Shown here piece by piece: positions 14,540 through 22,777 of a DNA stretch of 26,567 nt. Location of the stretch: positions 1 to 26,567 of the forward strand of contig CAZTFS010000018.1 in NCBI GenBank assembly GCA_964613045.1, given 5' to 3'. The stretch's first letter is position 1, and each line of letters starts with the position of its first letter. The notes beneath the pieces were generated by a model. The model ran no database searches. It was given only the letters and a program-made list of their open reading frames with translations, and was not told the origin of the DNA. The position numbers and the translations under genes were made by a program. Source of the stretch: UBA1081 sp964613045. GTDB taxonomy: Bacteria; Bacillota; Clostridia; Oscillospirales; Acutalibacteraceae.

Positions 14540-15025
14540 ATGAATGCAATATTAAAAATCAAAAAAACAACAGAATATGATGCAGACGGAAAAATTAAGT
14601 GTTTGAAAGTAAAAGAATACAACGGTAATCAGGAAAAAATGACAGAATACGATTCTGACGGAAATGTTATTTACCGTTATGAAAGACTTTATAACGATAA
14701 TGATAAGGAAATTAAATTTGTTGCATACGATTCAGACAAAAATATTGTAAAGTGGTACGAAACGGAATTCGATAATAATAACAAAGAAATTAAATATACC
14801 GAATATAATCACGATACAAGCATTGACTGGTATAGGGTATGGATATATGATGAAAACGGAAATGTAATAAAGAAAATTACGTATAATTCTGCCGGGAATA
14901 TAGATTTTTTGGAAGAAATAGAATATGATAAAAATGGCAATGAGATAAAGTATACTAAATATAATTCCAACGGAATAATAAAAGTTTCAGAATACGAATA
15001 CGAAAAATTTGAAATAACCGAATAA
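14540..15025 (+). CDS. YD-repeat cassette protein, 161 aa
   Basis: Second member of the tandem family, behind terminator copy 1 and the leader TATACT...GCAAAGGAGCATTGCA. Repeat units of ~26 residues (TEYDSDGNVIYRYERLYNDN, then TEFDNNNKEIKYTEYNHD, then IYDENGNVIKKITYNSAGNI). The C-terminus (SNGIIKVSEYEYEKFEITE) is nearly the same as that of the 325-aa paralogue, so the ends are shared while the inner repeats vary. Predicted cytosolic, acidic and strand-rich. Function unknown. Confidence 0.8.
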   Translation: MNAILKIKKTTEYDADGKIKCLKVKEYNGNQEKMTEYDSDGNVIYRYERLYNDNDKEIKFVAYDSDKNIVKWYETEFDNNNKEIKYTEYNHDTSIDWYRVWIYDENGNVIKKITYNSAGNIDFLEEIEYDKNGNEIKYTKYNSNGIIKVSEYEYEKFEITE

Positions 15026-15031
15026 TTCACC

Positions 15032-15120
15032 GTCAGCGGGATGTGTATGCGAATACATGTCCCTTTTTTTGTGCATCTTCTGCGTTATACTTGTGTTAGT
15101 AAAAGCAAAGGAGAATAACA
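15032..15120 (+). repeat. Cassette terminator + leader repeat, copy 2
   Basis: CACCGTCAGCGGG, hairpin, T7 (terminator 15038-15070), then a ~50-nt leader with TATACT and AAAGGAG. It appears identical base for base to copy 3 at 16105-16193. Confidence 0.85.
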
Positions 15121-16098
15121 ATGGATAATAAAAACACAAAGACAATCTGGAAATGCACAAAAGTAAAAAAATATGATGCGGAAAACGACTGTACAAGAAC
15201 TTTGAATGAATATGATTATGACAAAAATGGAAATTTAATAAAGGATGTAAAATATAATCTCGATGGAAGTATAATCTGTTGGTCTGAATACGAGTATGAT
15301 GAAAACGGAAATTGTATAAAAACTATTGAATATGCTCCTGACGGTAGTATAGATTGTTGGACAGAAAGTGAATATGATAGCAACGGCAATGAGATAAAAT
15401 GCATTCAATATGATTCTGATGACAATATATCATGTTGGGATAAAATGGAGTATGATGATAATGAAAATGTTTTAAAGCGTGTTTCTTATAATCCTGACGG
15501 CAGTATTGCTTGTTGGGACGAATTGGATTATGACAACAACGGAAATGAGGTTAAACTTACAAACTATAATTCCGACGGCAGTAAAGATTCATGGCATGAA
15601 ATGGTATATGATGAACACGGTAAACAAATAAAGATGCTTATGTATGGTCCTGACGGTTCCGTTGTATTTGGTCGGGAGTATGAATTTGACGAAAACGGAA
15701 ATGAAATAAAGAATATCACTTATAATTCTGACAGAAGTATACGTGATTGGTATGAAACGGAATACGACGAAAATAACAATGCAATAAAACTCATCAAATA
15801 TAATTCTGACGGAAGAAAAGATTGGTGGCGTGAATTTAAATATGCCGAAAACGGCAAAGTGGTAAAAAATATTGCATATGATTCGGACGGCAATATGATT
15901 CGTTGGTGCGAAATAGAATATAATAAAAATGGTAAAGAGAAAAAATATACCATTTTTGCTCCTGACGGTAGTAAAATTTGGGGGAATGAAAGAGAATATG
16001 ACGACTTCGGCAATGAGATAAAGTATACTAAACATAATTCCAACGGAATAATAAAAGTTTCAGAATACGAATATGAAAGAATTGAAATAACCGAATAA
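15121..16098 (+). CDS. YD-repeat cassette protein, 325 aa, about ten 26-residue repeats
   Basis: The clearest member: repeats have an exact 26-residue (78-bp) period, each like EYEYDENGNCIKTIEYAPDG + SIxxW. The aromatic and Gly/Asp positions are invariant, and the exposed residues after SI and before W vary. It has an acidic, cytosolic beta-solenoid look with no signal peptide. The ATG at 15121 has AAAGGAG upstream. A 274-bp stretch (15700-15973) is identical to 16615-16888 in the next cassette, so exchange between cassettes is recent. Possible roles are immunity protein, decoy or adaptor; none is proven. Confidence 0.82.
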   Translation: MDNKNTKTIWKCTKVKKYDAENDCTRTLNEYDYDKNGNLIKDVKYNLDGSIICWSEYEYDENGNCIKTIEYAPDGSIDCWTESEYDSNGNEIKCIQYDSDDNISCWDKMEYDDNENVLKRVSYNPDGSIACWDELDYDNNGNEVKLTNYNSDGSKDSWHEMVYDEHGKQIKMLMYGPDGSVVFGREYEFDENGNEIKNITYNSDRSIRDWYETEYDENNNAIKLIKYNSDGRKDWWREFKYAENGKVVKNIAYDSDGNMIRWCEIEYNKNGKEKKYTIFAPDGSKIWGNEREYDDFGNEIKYTKHNSNGIIKVSEYEYERIEITE

Positions 16099-16104
16099 TT
16101 CACC

Positions 16105-16193
16105 GTCAGCGGGATGTGTATGCGAATACATGTCCCTTTTTTTGTGCATCTTCTGCGTTATACTTGTGTTAGTAAAAGCAAAGGAGAATAACA
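16105..16193 (+). repeat. Cassette terminator + leader repeat, copy 3
   Basis: Same as copy 2, including the T7 tract (terminator 16111-16143) and AAAGGAGAATAACA before the ATG. Confidence 0.85.
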
Positions 16194-17016
16194 ATGGATA
16201 ATAAAAATACAAAGACAATCTGGAAATGTACGAAAGTTAAAAGATATGATGCGAAAAATGACAGTACAATTTCGACAGAATATGTGTATGACAAAAATGG
16301 TAATTTAAAAAAAGCAAATAGAATATGAATACGACGGAAGTATAATTCATTGGACAGAAAATGAATATGAGAATAATGGAAATTGTATAAAAATTATTCA
16401 ATATGATTCTGACGGTGATATAGATGTTTGGTTTGAATTAGAATACGACGAAAACAGTAATGAGGAAAAACAAACTTATTTTGATTCGGACGGAAATGTA
16501 GTATATTGGAATGAAACAGAATACGACGAAAATGACAATGAAATAAAACATATCAAATATAATTCAGATGGAGAAATAGACTTCATTAATGAATACGAAT
16601 ATGATGAAAACGGCAATGAAATAAAGAATATCACTTATAATTCTGACAGAAGTATACGTGATTGGTATGAAACGGAATACGACGAAAATAACAATGCAAT
16701 AAAACTCATCAAATATAATTCTGACGGAAGAAAAGATTGGTGGCGTGAATTTAAATATGCCGAAAACGGCAAAGTGGTAAAAAATATTGCATATGATTCG
16801 GACGGCAATATGATTCGTTGGTGCGAAATAGAATATAATAAAAATGGTAAAGAGAAAAAATATACCATTTTTGCTCCTGACGGTAGTATAATTTGGAGGA
16901 ATGAAAGAAAATATGACGACATCGGCAATGAGATAAAGTATACTGTATTTGATTCGGACGGAGAAATAGAATTCATTAAGGAATGCGAATACAAAAAATT
17001 TGAAATAATCGAATAA
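16194..17016 (+). pseudogene. YD-repeat cassette, frameshifted at an A7 run
   Basis: ATG at 16194 with the same leader and N-terminus (MDNKNTKTIWKC) as the previous cassette. The frame meets TGA at 16326-16328 after 44 codons. Deleting one A from A7 (16307-16313) restores an open frame, with correct repeat spacing, to the TAA at 17014-17016. The downstream coding is otherwise intact (about nine repeats), so the break is recent, a sequencing error, or a switchable (slippage) site. An in-frame ATG at 16774 could start a short C-terminal product but lacks a ribosome site. Confidence 0.8.
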
Positions 17017-17022
17017 TTCACC

Positions 17023-17111
17023 GTCAGCGGGATGTGTATGCGAATACATGTCCCGTTTTTTGTGCATCTTCTGCGTTATACTTGTGTCAGTAAAAGCAAA
17101 GGAGAATGATA
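17023..17111 (+). repeat. Cassette terminator + leader repeat, copy 4
   Basis: Fourth copy (hairpin and T6 at 17028-17061), with small changes; here the leader drives a gene unrelated to the YD family. Confidence 0.85.
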
Positions 17112-17531
17112 ATGAAAACAATTTATACAATCAATGAATTAGCAGAACAGTGGAATACCCTTGCGTGTGATGCAATGTGTGAATCTCCGATTGAAGGTGA
17201 ATTGTTTAGGGAGCTTGCTTGTGGCTCATTTGAATGGCTTTCAAAGTATGATAATGACGAAACAATACCTAAATCCATAGCAGACCTATTGATTATTATG
17301 GCTGATTTTGCCGCCTATTCTTTAATCGATATGGATACACAAGGTTTTAGCCCTCAGATTATGTCTGATATTACCAAAACTATACTTATGCAATTTGTGC
17401 AAGGATTTAAAAAATGTGGCTCTGAATATCCTAATCTGCTATTGCCGGAAGTTTTTAATGCTGAATATGTTGACTTTGAAACAAATAGTTTGTTTGAATT
17501 GGATTATGGTGATGAAGATCCTCCGTTTTGA
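17112..17531 (+). CDS. Hypothetical acidic protein, 139 aa, under the cassette leader
   Basis: The protein is helical and acidic (MKTIYTINELAEQWNTLACD... ending DYGDEDPPF) with no repeats, signal peptide or recognised family. It shares the leader of the YD-repeat cassettes but not their sequence, as if a different gene had been placed behind the common leader. I choose the ATG at 17112 (7 nt after AAAGGAG) over the in-frame ATG at 17106, which almost touches the ribosome site. Small acidic helical proteins in such arrays are often immunity proteins; that is only a guess. Confidence 0.7.
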   Translation: MKTIYTINELAEQWNTLACDAMCESPIEGELFRELACGSFEWLSKYDNDETIPKSIADLLIIMADFAAYSLIDMDTQGFSPQIMSDITKTILMQFVQGFKKCGSEYPNLLLPEVFNAEYVDFETNSLFELDYGDEDPPF

Positions 17532-17610
17532 ATAAATAGAGTAACATATCCCCATTTTGTCCCATTGTATATGATATTTTTAACTTACCAAATCAAACGG
17601 AGGTACAAAA

Positions 17611-18135
17611 ATGAAAACAAGAAAAACAATCAAGATTGTTGTGTGTGCGGTTGTGGTGCTGTCAATGGTGTTTGCACTGACTGCCTGCGGTGGAAATGAT
17701 GTGATTGTGAGCAACCCGACAACAACAGTAAATAACAATGTTGTCGGAGATGTCAACACAACTCAGCCAATAAATCTGACAGACACAACAACAAATCAGA
17801 ACAATTATATCGCAGACAATGCAAATACTACACAATCACAGACAACTGCACAGGTACAGGTAAATGAGCCTGATATGTGCTATTGGTGCGGTGAATTGCC
17901 CGTGGGCGATTTTGAAACATATTGCGTGAATTGCAGATGTGTCAAGTGCGATAATTTAAAAAAAGACGGCGGCGGACGTTACATATATTGTACTGATCAC
18001 AATTGCAACGAAAATAACTGCGAAGAACCCGCAGTTGAAGACAGTCAGTACTGTGTACTTCATAAATGTAATTATCCCGATTGTCACCTTGAAAAAAACG
18101 CAAATTCAGAATATTGCTATCACCACAGCAGATAA
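17611..18135 (+). CDS. Cys-rich lipoprotein, 174 aa
   Basis: A basic start (MKTRKTIK), hydrophobic core and LTAC lipobox (Cys at ~26) indicate export and lipid anchoring to the membrane. A Thr/Asn-rich spacer (about 30-85) is followed by a compact Cys/His module: CYWCGE, CVNCRCVKC, YCTDHNC, CEEP, YCVLHKC, YCYHH. The spacing suggests zinc-ribbon-like or disulfide knuckles of the 'CxxxxCEEPAVEDSQYCxxH' kind. GGAGG lies 7 nt before the ATG. An extracellular lipoprotein with cytosol-like zinc knuckles is unusual. Function unknown. Confidence 0.85.
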   Translation: MKTRKTIKIVVCAVVVLSMVFALTACGGNDVIVSNPTTTVNNNVVGDVNTTQPINLTDTTTNQNNYIADNANTTQSQTTAQVQVNEPDMCYWCGELPVGDFETYCVNCRCVKCDNLKKDGGGRYIYCTDHNCNENNCEEPAVEDSQYCVLHKCNYPDCHLEKNANSEYCYHHSR

Positions 18136-18141
18136 AAACCG

Positions 18142-18164
18142 ACGGAGCAGAATTTCTGCTCCGT
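18142..18164. terminator. Hairpin between converging lipoprotein and deacetylase genes
   Basis: ACGGAGCAG, AATTT, CTGCTCCGT: 9-bp perfect stem, 6 nt after the lipoprotein stop. A weak T-rich tail follows on the plus strand. Confidence 0.65.
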
Positions 18165-18190
18165 TCGTAATTTTAGTGTCTCTGAAAGCC

Positions 18191-18754
18191 TTATATACCG
18201 CCGTTTCCAACCGTTGCCGGTGGTTCCACATCCCATTGTATCGTTGTCATCCCCAGGTTTTCGGCGGCGGAGATAGTTTTGTTATCGTAACTGCCCGAAG
18301 GGGCACGGAACAGGGTGGGAGAGTGCCCTGTGATATTTCTGACAATTTCATTGCATTTCTGAATATCAAGAATAATATTCTCATAAGTCATTGAGGGCAT
18401 GTCATTATGCGAATATGAATGATTGCCGATTTCGTGCCCTGCATCGTATATTTTCTGCACTTCTTCTATGTAATCATTTGCCCATGAGCCCAAAAGAAAG
18501 AATGTTGCTTTGACATTGTATTCCTCAAGTGTTGCAAGAATCAAATCAATATCAGAATTTCCAACAGCACAGTTGAATGTTATCGCAACCTTATTTTCGG
18601 TCGTATCAACGTTGTAGATAGGAATCATTCTTTCACTTGAGAATACAGCCTCAGACAGCGTGTGTGCAGCAATACAAGTCGCCGCAACAACAGCAATAAT
18701 AACAACAGCAGCAATGATAACAGATCTTAATTTTACAGATAATATTTTCATCAA
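18191..18754 (-). CDS. Polysaccharide deacetylase-like (NodB/CE4) protein, truncated, 187 aa
   Basis: One N-terminal membrane anchor (about 11-30) followed by a NodB domain: motif 1 region AITFNCAVGNSD (58-69), motif 2 GNHSYSH (110-116) and motif 3 RAPSGSYD (150-157). The usual motif 1 Asp-Asp is Asn-Cys here, a form seen in PdaB-like clostridial proteins and probably weak or inactive as a deacetylase. The protein stops soon after IQWDVEP, so motifs 4 and 5 (about 50-60 residues with the final His) are missing. The last residues (PPATVGNGGI) look foreign, suggesting the 3' end was replaced by a rearrangement. ATG at 18754 with AAAGGTGG upstream. Confidence 0.8.
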   Translation of the reverse strand: MMKILSVKLRSVIIAAVVIIAVVAATCIAAHTLSEAVFSSERMIPIYNVDTTENKVAITFNCAVGNSDIDLILATLEEYNVKATFFLLGSWANDYIEEVQKIYDAGHEIGNHSYSHNDMPSMTYENIILDIQKCNEIVRNITGHSPTLFRAPSGSYDNKTISAAENLGMTTIQWDVEPPATVGNGGI

Positions 18755-18935
18755 ATTCCACCTTTCATATTAAGTATATGAAATATGATTAAAAATAATT
18801 AAATCCGTAAATTTTAATTGTCACAGATATTGGTATTGCTTGAATGTTTGTTTATATGCTTATTTAAATTAAAGACACTTTATAAATAACAGATTGATCT
18901 GCCCGTTGCATTATAAGTAAACAGGAGCTTTAAAA

Positions 18936-18967
18936 AATTGCGGCAGATTCACAGCGAAACTGCCGCA
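18936..18967 (-). terminator. Terminator after the candidate immunity gene
   Basis: TGCGGCAG (18939-18946) pairs with CTGCCGCA (18960-18967). On the minus strand it is followed by ATTTTTT. It closes the RHS/immunity unit. The gap 18755-18935 holds nothing else I can identify. Confidence 0.8.
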
Positions 18968-18976
18968 TGGAATTAA

Positions 18977-19510
18977 TTATTTTTTGCCGGGTGGTGGGTT
19001 CTTTAATTGGCAAGCCATATTTTGAGGTAAAATTTCCATCAGTTGTTCACGGCGTTTTTTACTGTATTCAATTTTTAATACATTGCTTGAAACAGGTATT
19101 TGGTTTATGTGTTCTAATTCATATTTGCTTAATTTTCTTTCTGATATTACAATAAACCATTTTGTTGACCCAATACCAACAGGTGAACCATGCCAATATG
19201 AAGCATAAGTAACATTTCTGTATTGTTTGTATGTGGCAAACGTAGGTTTTTTTAAAGCAGTATGTAACTCAATTCCATCTTTTGTAAAGTGAATTGTTGC
19301 AAAATATTTTTTTGATTCTAAAATACAACATAATAATATTATCGTACATACAATTATTCCAAGTGCTCTTATGTATGCACGCTCAGTACCTGTTTGCATA
19401 ACTGAGCCTGCCCACCAGAAAAAAATATATGAAACAAAAGTGACTAAAAACATAAAAATACCACCAAAAAAAAGAAAAGGTGATGCAATAATCTTGACTC
19501 TAGAATTCAT
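18977..19510 (-). CDS. Two-TM protein with PH-like cytosolic domain, 177 aa; candidate RHS immunity protein
   Basis: Two transmembrane helices (SPFLFFGGIFMFLVTFVSYI and LGIIVCTIILLCCIL) are followed by a ~90-residue strand-rich PH-like domain (FATIHFTKDGIELHT, then WFIVISERKLS). The start is the ATG at 19510 (MNSRVK), because GGGGG lies 8 nt upstream; an in-frame TTG at 19525 lies inside the RHS gene. It begins 2 nt after the RHS stop, the classic position of an immunity gene to a polymorphic toxin. A membrane immunity protein would fit a toxin with a membrane-active tail. No family match is recognised. Confidence 0.75.
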   Translation of the reverse strand: MNSRVKIIASPFLFFGGIFMFLVTFVSYIFFWWAGSVMQTGTERAYIRALGIIVCTIILLCCILESKKYFATIHFTKDGIELHTALKKPTFATYKQYRNVTYASYWHGSPVGIGSTKWFIVISERKLSKYELEHINQIPVSSNVLKIEYSKKRREQLMEILPQNMACQLKNPPPGKK

Positions 19511-19512
19511 TT

Positions 19513-22125
19513 TTATTTCCCCCAATATTTTGCATATAAACTTATTAGGGATGAGCCACCTGTCATTATTAGTGATGTTCCTGTATCATATGCAATATTA
19601 TTTAAAGTATGCATTACTCTGCTGCTTGTAGTAGGAACTCTTGTTTTTCCATGATATTTTTTTGGTTTTGGTGTGGTGTATTCAATAAAGTCATTTTTTA
19701 AATTAGCTAAAATGTCACTATTTGATTTTGTTAGAGAACCACCGCTTAATCCAAAACTCAATGCTCCAGATAATGTTCCTGTTGTTAAGGTAAGTGCAAT
19801 TTCGCTTGCATTAACTTTTTCTCCACACAATAAAGTAGAGATTACATAATTGGTAGTATCAAAAACACCATTTATGATTGAAGCACTGGCAAAAGCCAAT
19901 GTGCCTCCGCTTGCAACACACATATCGCAAACCAATCCAGATATAGCACCTGTTATTAACCCAACAAGTGCAACTTTAATAACAATATCTGACGAATAGC
20001 CTTTTATTGCAACATCTATAGCATTAGTAATAAAACCTAAAGCCCCACCAATAATTGCTCCCCAGAAATTGCCTTCAGTATCAATTCGAATTAGTGGATT
20101 ACAATCACAATACGCAAACAGATTTTTGTCAGTAAGTGCAGTGGGAGACGCTGTTAAAACGGAATAATCATCCGCATTGATAAATCTGCAGGTGTTGGGG
20201 TCATAGTAACGGGATTGTAGATAGTAGAGCTGAGTTTCCTCGTCATAGACATAGCCACGGTAACGGATTGAATTCTGCGTCCAGATGTCATTGTCGCCCA
20301 TAACATCGGCACCAAAAGTTTCTGTTACAGAAAGCAGTTTGCCCCAACTGTCATAAGTATATTTAGCAGCAAGCACACCGTCTTCATAATAAATAGATAT
20401 AACATCGCCGAAGATATTGCAATGAACACCATAGTTTTCCGTAGAGCCGTTTGACTTGATGCGCTTTATACCGCTTAAGAATCCGTTTGCATCATAGGTA
20501 TAGAACAGCTTGTATGACGGGCAATCCTCATACATCAGCTTACCTTCAACATAATAATAATTATGCTTTACTCCGCCTACAGTCTTGCTTGTTCTCATAT
20601 CTGAGGAATCATAGCTATAGGTTATAGTCTTGCCGTCTTTTATTTGCTCAACAAGTGTACGTCCTTCCCAATACATAGTTGAACCCATATAGTTTTTGGG
20701 ATTGCCTATTTCATCATAAGTAATTGTCTTGCCGTCATATTCTGTCAACAGGTCTTTCCATTCCATACCCTCTGTTGATGATGAATAGACATAGTCATAC
20801 TTCTTTATGAGATTTGCGGAATCGGGAGTGAACGTACTTGAGCCTTCGAATACCCACTTCATGGCAATGTTGCCCCATGCATCGTATTTATACAATGTGG
20901 TCTGGTTTGTAATGCCGTTCCGTTCACCTGTCAGACGGTTGAATTCATCGTACTGATAGCGGATTGTTTTGCTGCCAGTCATTATACCGACAATATTGCC
21001 GTTTGCATCGTAAGTGTACATATATGAACCGTCAGAAGAAGCTTCTTGTAAGACCATTGATGTACCGGACTTGTATTGGTATGTAACATCAGGAGTTATA
21101 TTTGAAGTTTTGGTTTCAAGTCTGTTGAGAGCATCGTATGTATATGTACCGCGGTTTGTTCCTGCGGTATACGCAGTAGGAAGATTGTCCGTTCCGTAAG
21201 TATAGGACATTGACACTCCGGTATTACCTGCAATAACACCGATTTTATTGATATTATTGTTTCTGTCATATCCGTATTCAGATGCATAGATTCGGGAATT
21301 ATCATCCGTATCAAGCACCGATTCACGGATAAATCTGCCCAATGCATCGTATGTGAACAAATGCTTCTGGGAATTGCGGATATCGTTATAAACAGAAATT
21401 CTGTCTTTTCCATCATACTCCCATGTGCCTATAATACTGTTATTGTTTGTTAGAGTTGTAAGTCTGCCGACAGTATCATAATCATATACCAACACAGTAG
21501 AATCATTTTCACCATGTACATATGTCTGTTTAGTAATATTACCTGTACTCTGATTGTATTCGTTTGTTATGAGCTGCTTGTCACCGGCAGTTGCTGTCAA
21601 CAAATTACCCAAAGAATCATAGGTAAATGAATAATTTGATTTTGCTTTTATGTTTGTCAAATTATCTTTACTGTCATAAGTGTATGTTGCATTTGCAGTT
21701 TTTGTGCTTGTGGAAGTCATACTGGATATCTGAGTATAAGTTCCGGTTGTTTTTGTCAGCTTATAATCAGTCGTATCATAGGTATACGAAGTTGTATTGC
21801 CTCTTGCATCTTCAACTGAACTGATAACACCTGTATCATCAAGATAATTATATGTTGTTGTACCGCCTGCCGCATCAGTGGTTGTTGATACAAGGCTGTT
21901 GTTATCTTTATAAGATATTGAACTGCTAATACTTTCGGAACCACTGCTTCCGTTGACAACAAGACCAAGTACATTACCGTAATCATCATACGAGTAGTTA
22001 TATTTAACACCGTTCGTGCTTGTGGCAGATGTAAGGTTATGCTTACTGTCGTATGTATAATTATAAACATCACTGACGGCATTCTGATACTTAGTCATAT
22101 CAACATAGTTTTCTGCATATGACAT
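19513..22125 (-). CDS. RHS/YD-repeat polymorphic-toxin-like protein, N-terminally truncated, 870+ aa
   Basis: About 25 YD repeats (YTYDSKHNLTSAT, YEYDGKDRISVY, YTYDANGNIVG) lead into the RHS core end YVYDEETQLYYLQSRYYDPN then CRFINADD. After this signature comes a variable C-terminal domain of ~210 residues rich in Gly, Ala and Ser hydrophobic stretches, i.e. the toxin position, here possibly membrane-active. The open frame continues upstream of this ATG to a stop at 22324-22326 without a good start. That extra stretch (ANYAYFDDFSLEKED) looks like the end of a jelly-roll wall-binding domain, so the real N-terminus with signal peptide is lost next to an IS4-type remnant. Probably a decayed or silent toxin locus. 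Confidence 0.88.
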   Translation of the reverse strand: MSYAENYVDMTKYQNAVSDVYNYTYDSKHNLTSATSTNGVKYNYSYDDYGNVLGLVVNGSSGSESISSSISYKDNNSLVSTTTDAAGGTTTYNYLDDTGVISSVEDARGNTTSYTYDTTDYKLTKTTGTYTQISSMTSTSTKTANATYTYDSKDNLTNIKAKSNYSFTYDSLGNLLTATAGDKQLITNEYNQSTGNITKQTYVHGENDSTVLVYDYDTVGRLTTLTNNNSIIGTWEYDGKDRISVYNDIRNSQKHLFTYDALGRFIRESVLDTDDNSRIYASEYGYDRNNNINKIGVIAGNTGVSMSYTYGTDNLPTAYTAGTNRGTYTYDALNRLETKTSNITPDVTYQYKSGTSMVLQEASSDGSYMYTYDANGNIVGIMTGSKTIRYQYDEFNRLTGERNGITNQTTLYKYDAWGNIAMKWVFEGSSTFTPDSANLIKKYDYVYSSSTEGMEWKDLLTEYDGKTITYDEIGNPKNYMGSTMYWEGRTLVEQIKDGKTITYSYDSSDMRTSKTVGGVKHNYYYVEGKLMYEDCPSYKLFYTYDANGFLSGIKRIKSNGSTENYGVHCNIFGDVISIYYEDGVLAAKYTYDSWGKLLSVTETFGADVMGDNDIWTQNSIRYRGYVYDEETQLYYLQSRYYDPNTCRFINADDYSVLTASPTALTDKNLFAYCDCNPLIRIDTEGNFWGAIIGGALGFITNAIDVAIKGYSSDIVIKVALVGLITGAISGLVCDMCVASGGTLAFASASIINGVFDTTNYVISTLLCGEKVNASEIALTLTTGTLSGALSFGLSGGSLTKSNSDILANLKNDFIEYTTPKPKKYHGKTRVPTTSSRVMHTLNNIAYDTGTSLIMTGGSSLISLYAKYWGK

Positions 22126-22409
22126 CTGCTGATTACCCTTTGCATTGTCAACTGCACTGACAAGATTACCTTTTCTGTTATAAGTATAACTCGGAACATC
22201 TTCTTTTTCAAGAGAAAAATCATCAAAATACGCATAATTTGCCTGAAATTCAAAAATTCCGTATGCTGTTATGCTTGTGGGTTTTTTTGTCGAATCGGTT
22301 TGGTCGCTTAAACCCTTACTATATCAGTGATTTTGAACCGTCCCCTGTCTTTATGAATTTCCCATAATTTACTTTACTTTGTTTTGAAATATTTTTTTGA
22401 TAATAGCTA

Positions 22410-22777
22410 TTGGTATTAAGAAAATTCCTAAAAATAGTCCAATACATAAGTTTTAGATTAGTCAGAATTAAACTTGCTGACGGAAAGTATGAAATGCGTA
22501 GCATAAACTTAAAGTCCGAGGACTTTTCTTCCTCGGACTTTAAAGAACTGTATTCTATGCGTTGGGGTATTGAAACCTCTTTTCGCACTTTAAAATATAC
22601 TCTTAGTTTATTGTTTTTTTCATAAAAAAAGTGGAGCATATTCTTCAGGAAATCTTTGCCAAACTTACCATGTACAACTTTACTGAATTGATTACCTCGC
22701 ACGTAGTCATTAATCAAAAAAGGCAGAAAACTGTCCTACAAAATCAACTTTTCTGCTTCCGTACATATTTGTCGTAA
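22410..22777 (+). pseudogene. IS4-family transposase remnant (C-terminal part, frameshifted)
   Basis: KLADGKYEMRSINLKSEDFS then ELYSMRWGIETSFRTLKYTL is the YREK-type C-terminal signature (Y-R...E...K) of IS4-group DDE transposases. The frame breaks near 22615-22630 in T/A runs, then resumes as KKVEHILQEIFAKLTMYNF to a TAA at 22775-22777. The N-terminal half with the first catalytic Asp residues is missing, so it is inactive. It abuts the truncated 5' end of the RHS gene and may have caused the truncation. No terminal inverted repeats could be identified. Confidence 0.8.
22509..22543. repeat. 14-bp perfect inverted repeat inside the transposase remnant
   Basis: TTAAAGTCCGAGGA (22509-22522), CTTTTCT loop, TCCTCGGACTTTAA (22530-22543). 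Confidence 0.8.

Noticed and set aside
15589..16103. Long minus-strand ORFs in the YD array (also 16564-17130)
   Set aside because: They are shadows of the repeat composition on the other strand, lack ribosome sites, and run through terminators and leaders of the real genes.
16300..16328. Programmed -1 frameshift at the A-run of the third cassette
   Set aside because: A -1 shift after the A-run meets TAG at once; a +1 shift (or loss of one A) is needed, so the classic A-AAA-AAG mechanism does not fit.
14046..17016. Regular short repeats, possible CRISPR array or tandem satellite
   Set aside because: The 78-bp period is coding (26 residues), degenerate at third bases, and without unique spacers or cas genes.
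22327..22440. IS terminal inverted repeats around the transposase remnant
   Set aside because: No matching inverted ends or target duplication could be found by eye on both sides, so element borders are not assigned.
22319..22717. 132-aa minus-strand ORF antisense to the transposase remnant
   Set aside because: It mirrors the IS4-type C-terminal coding and has no ribosome site or independent support.
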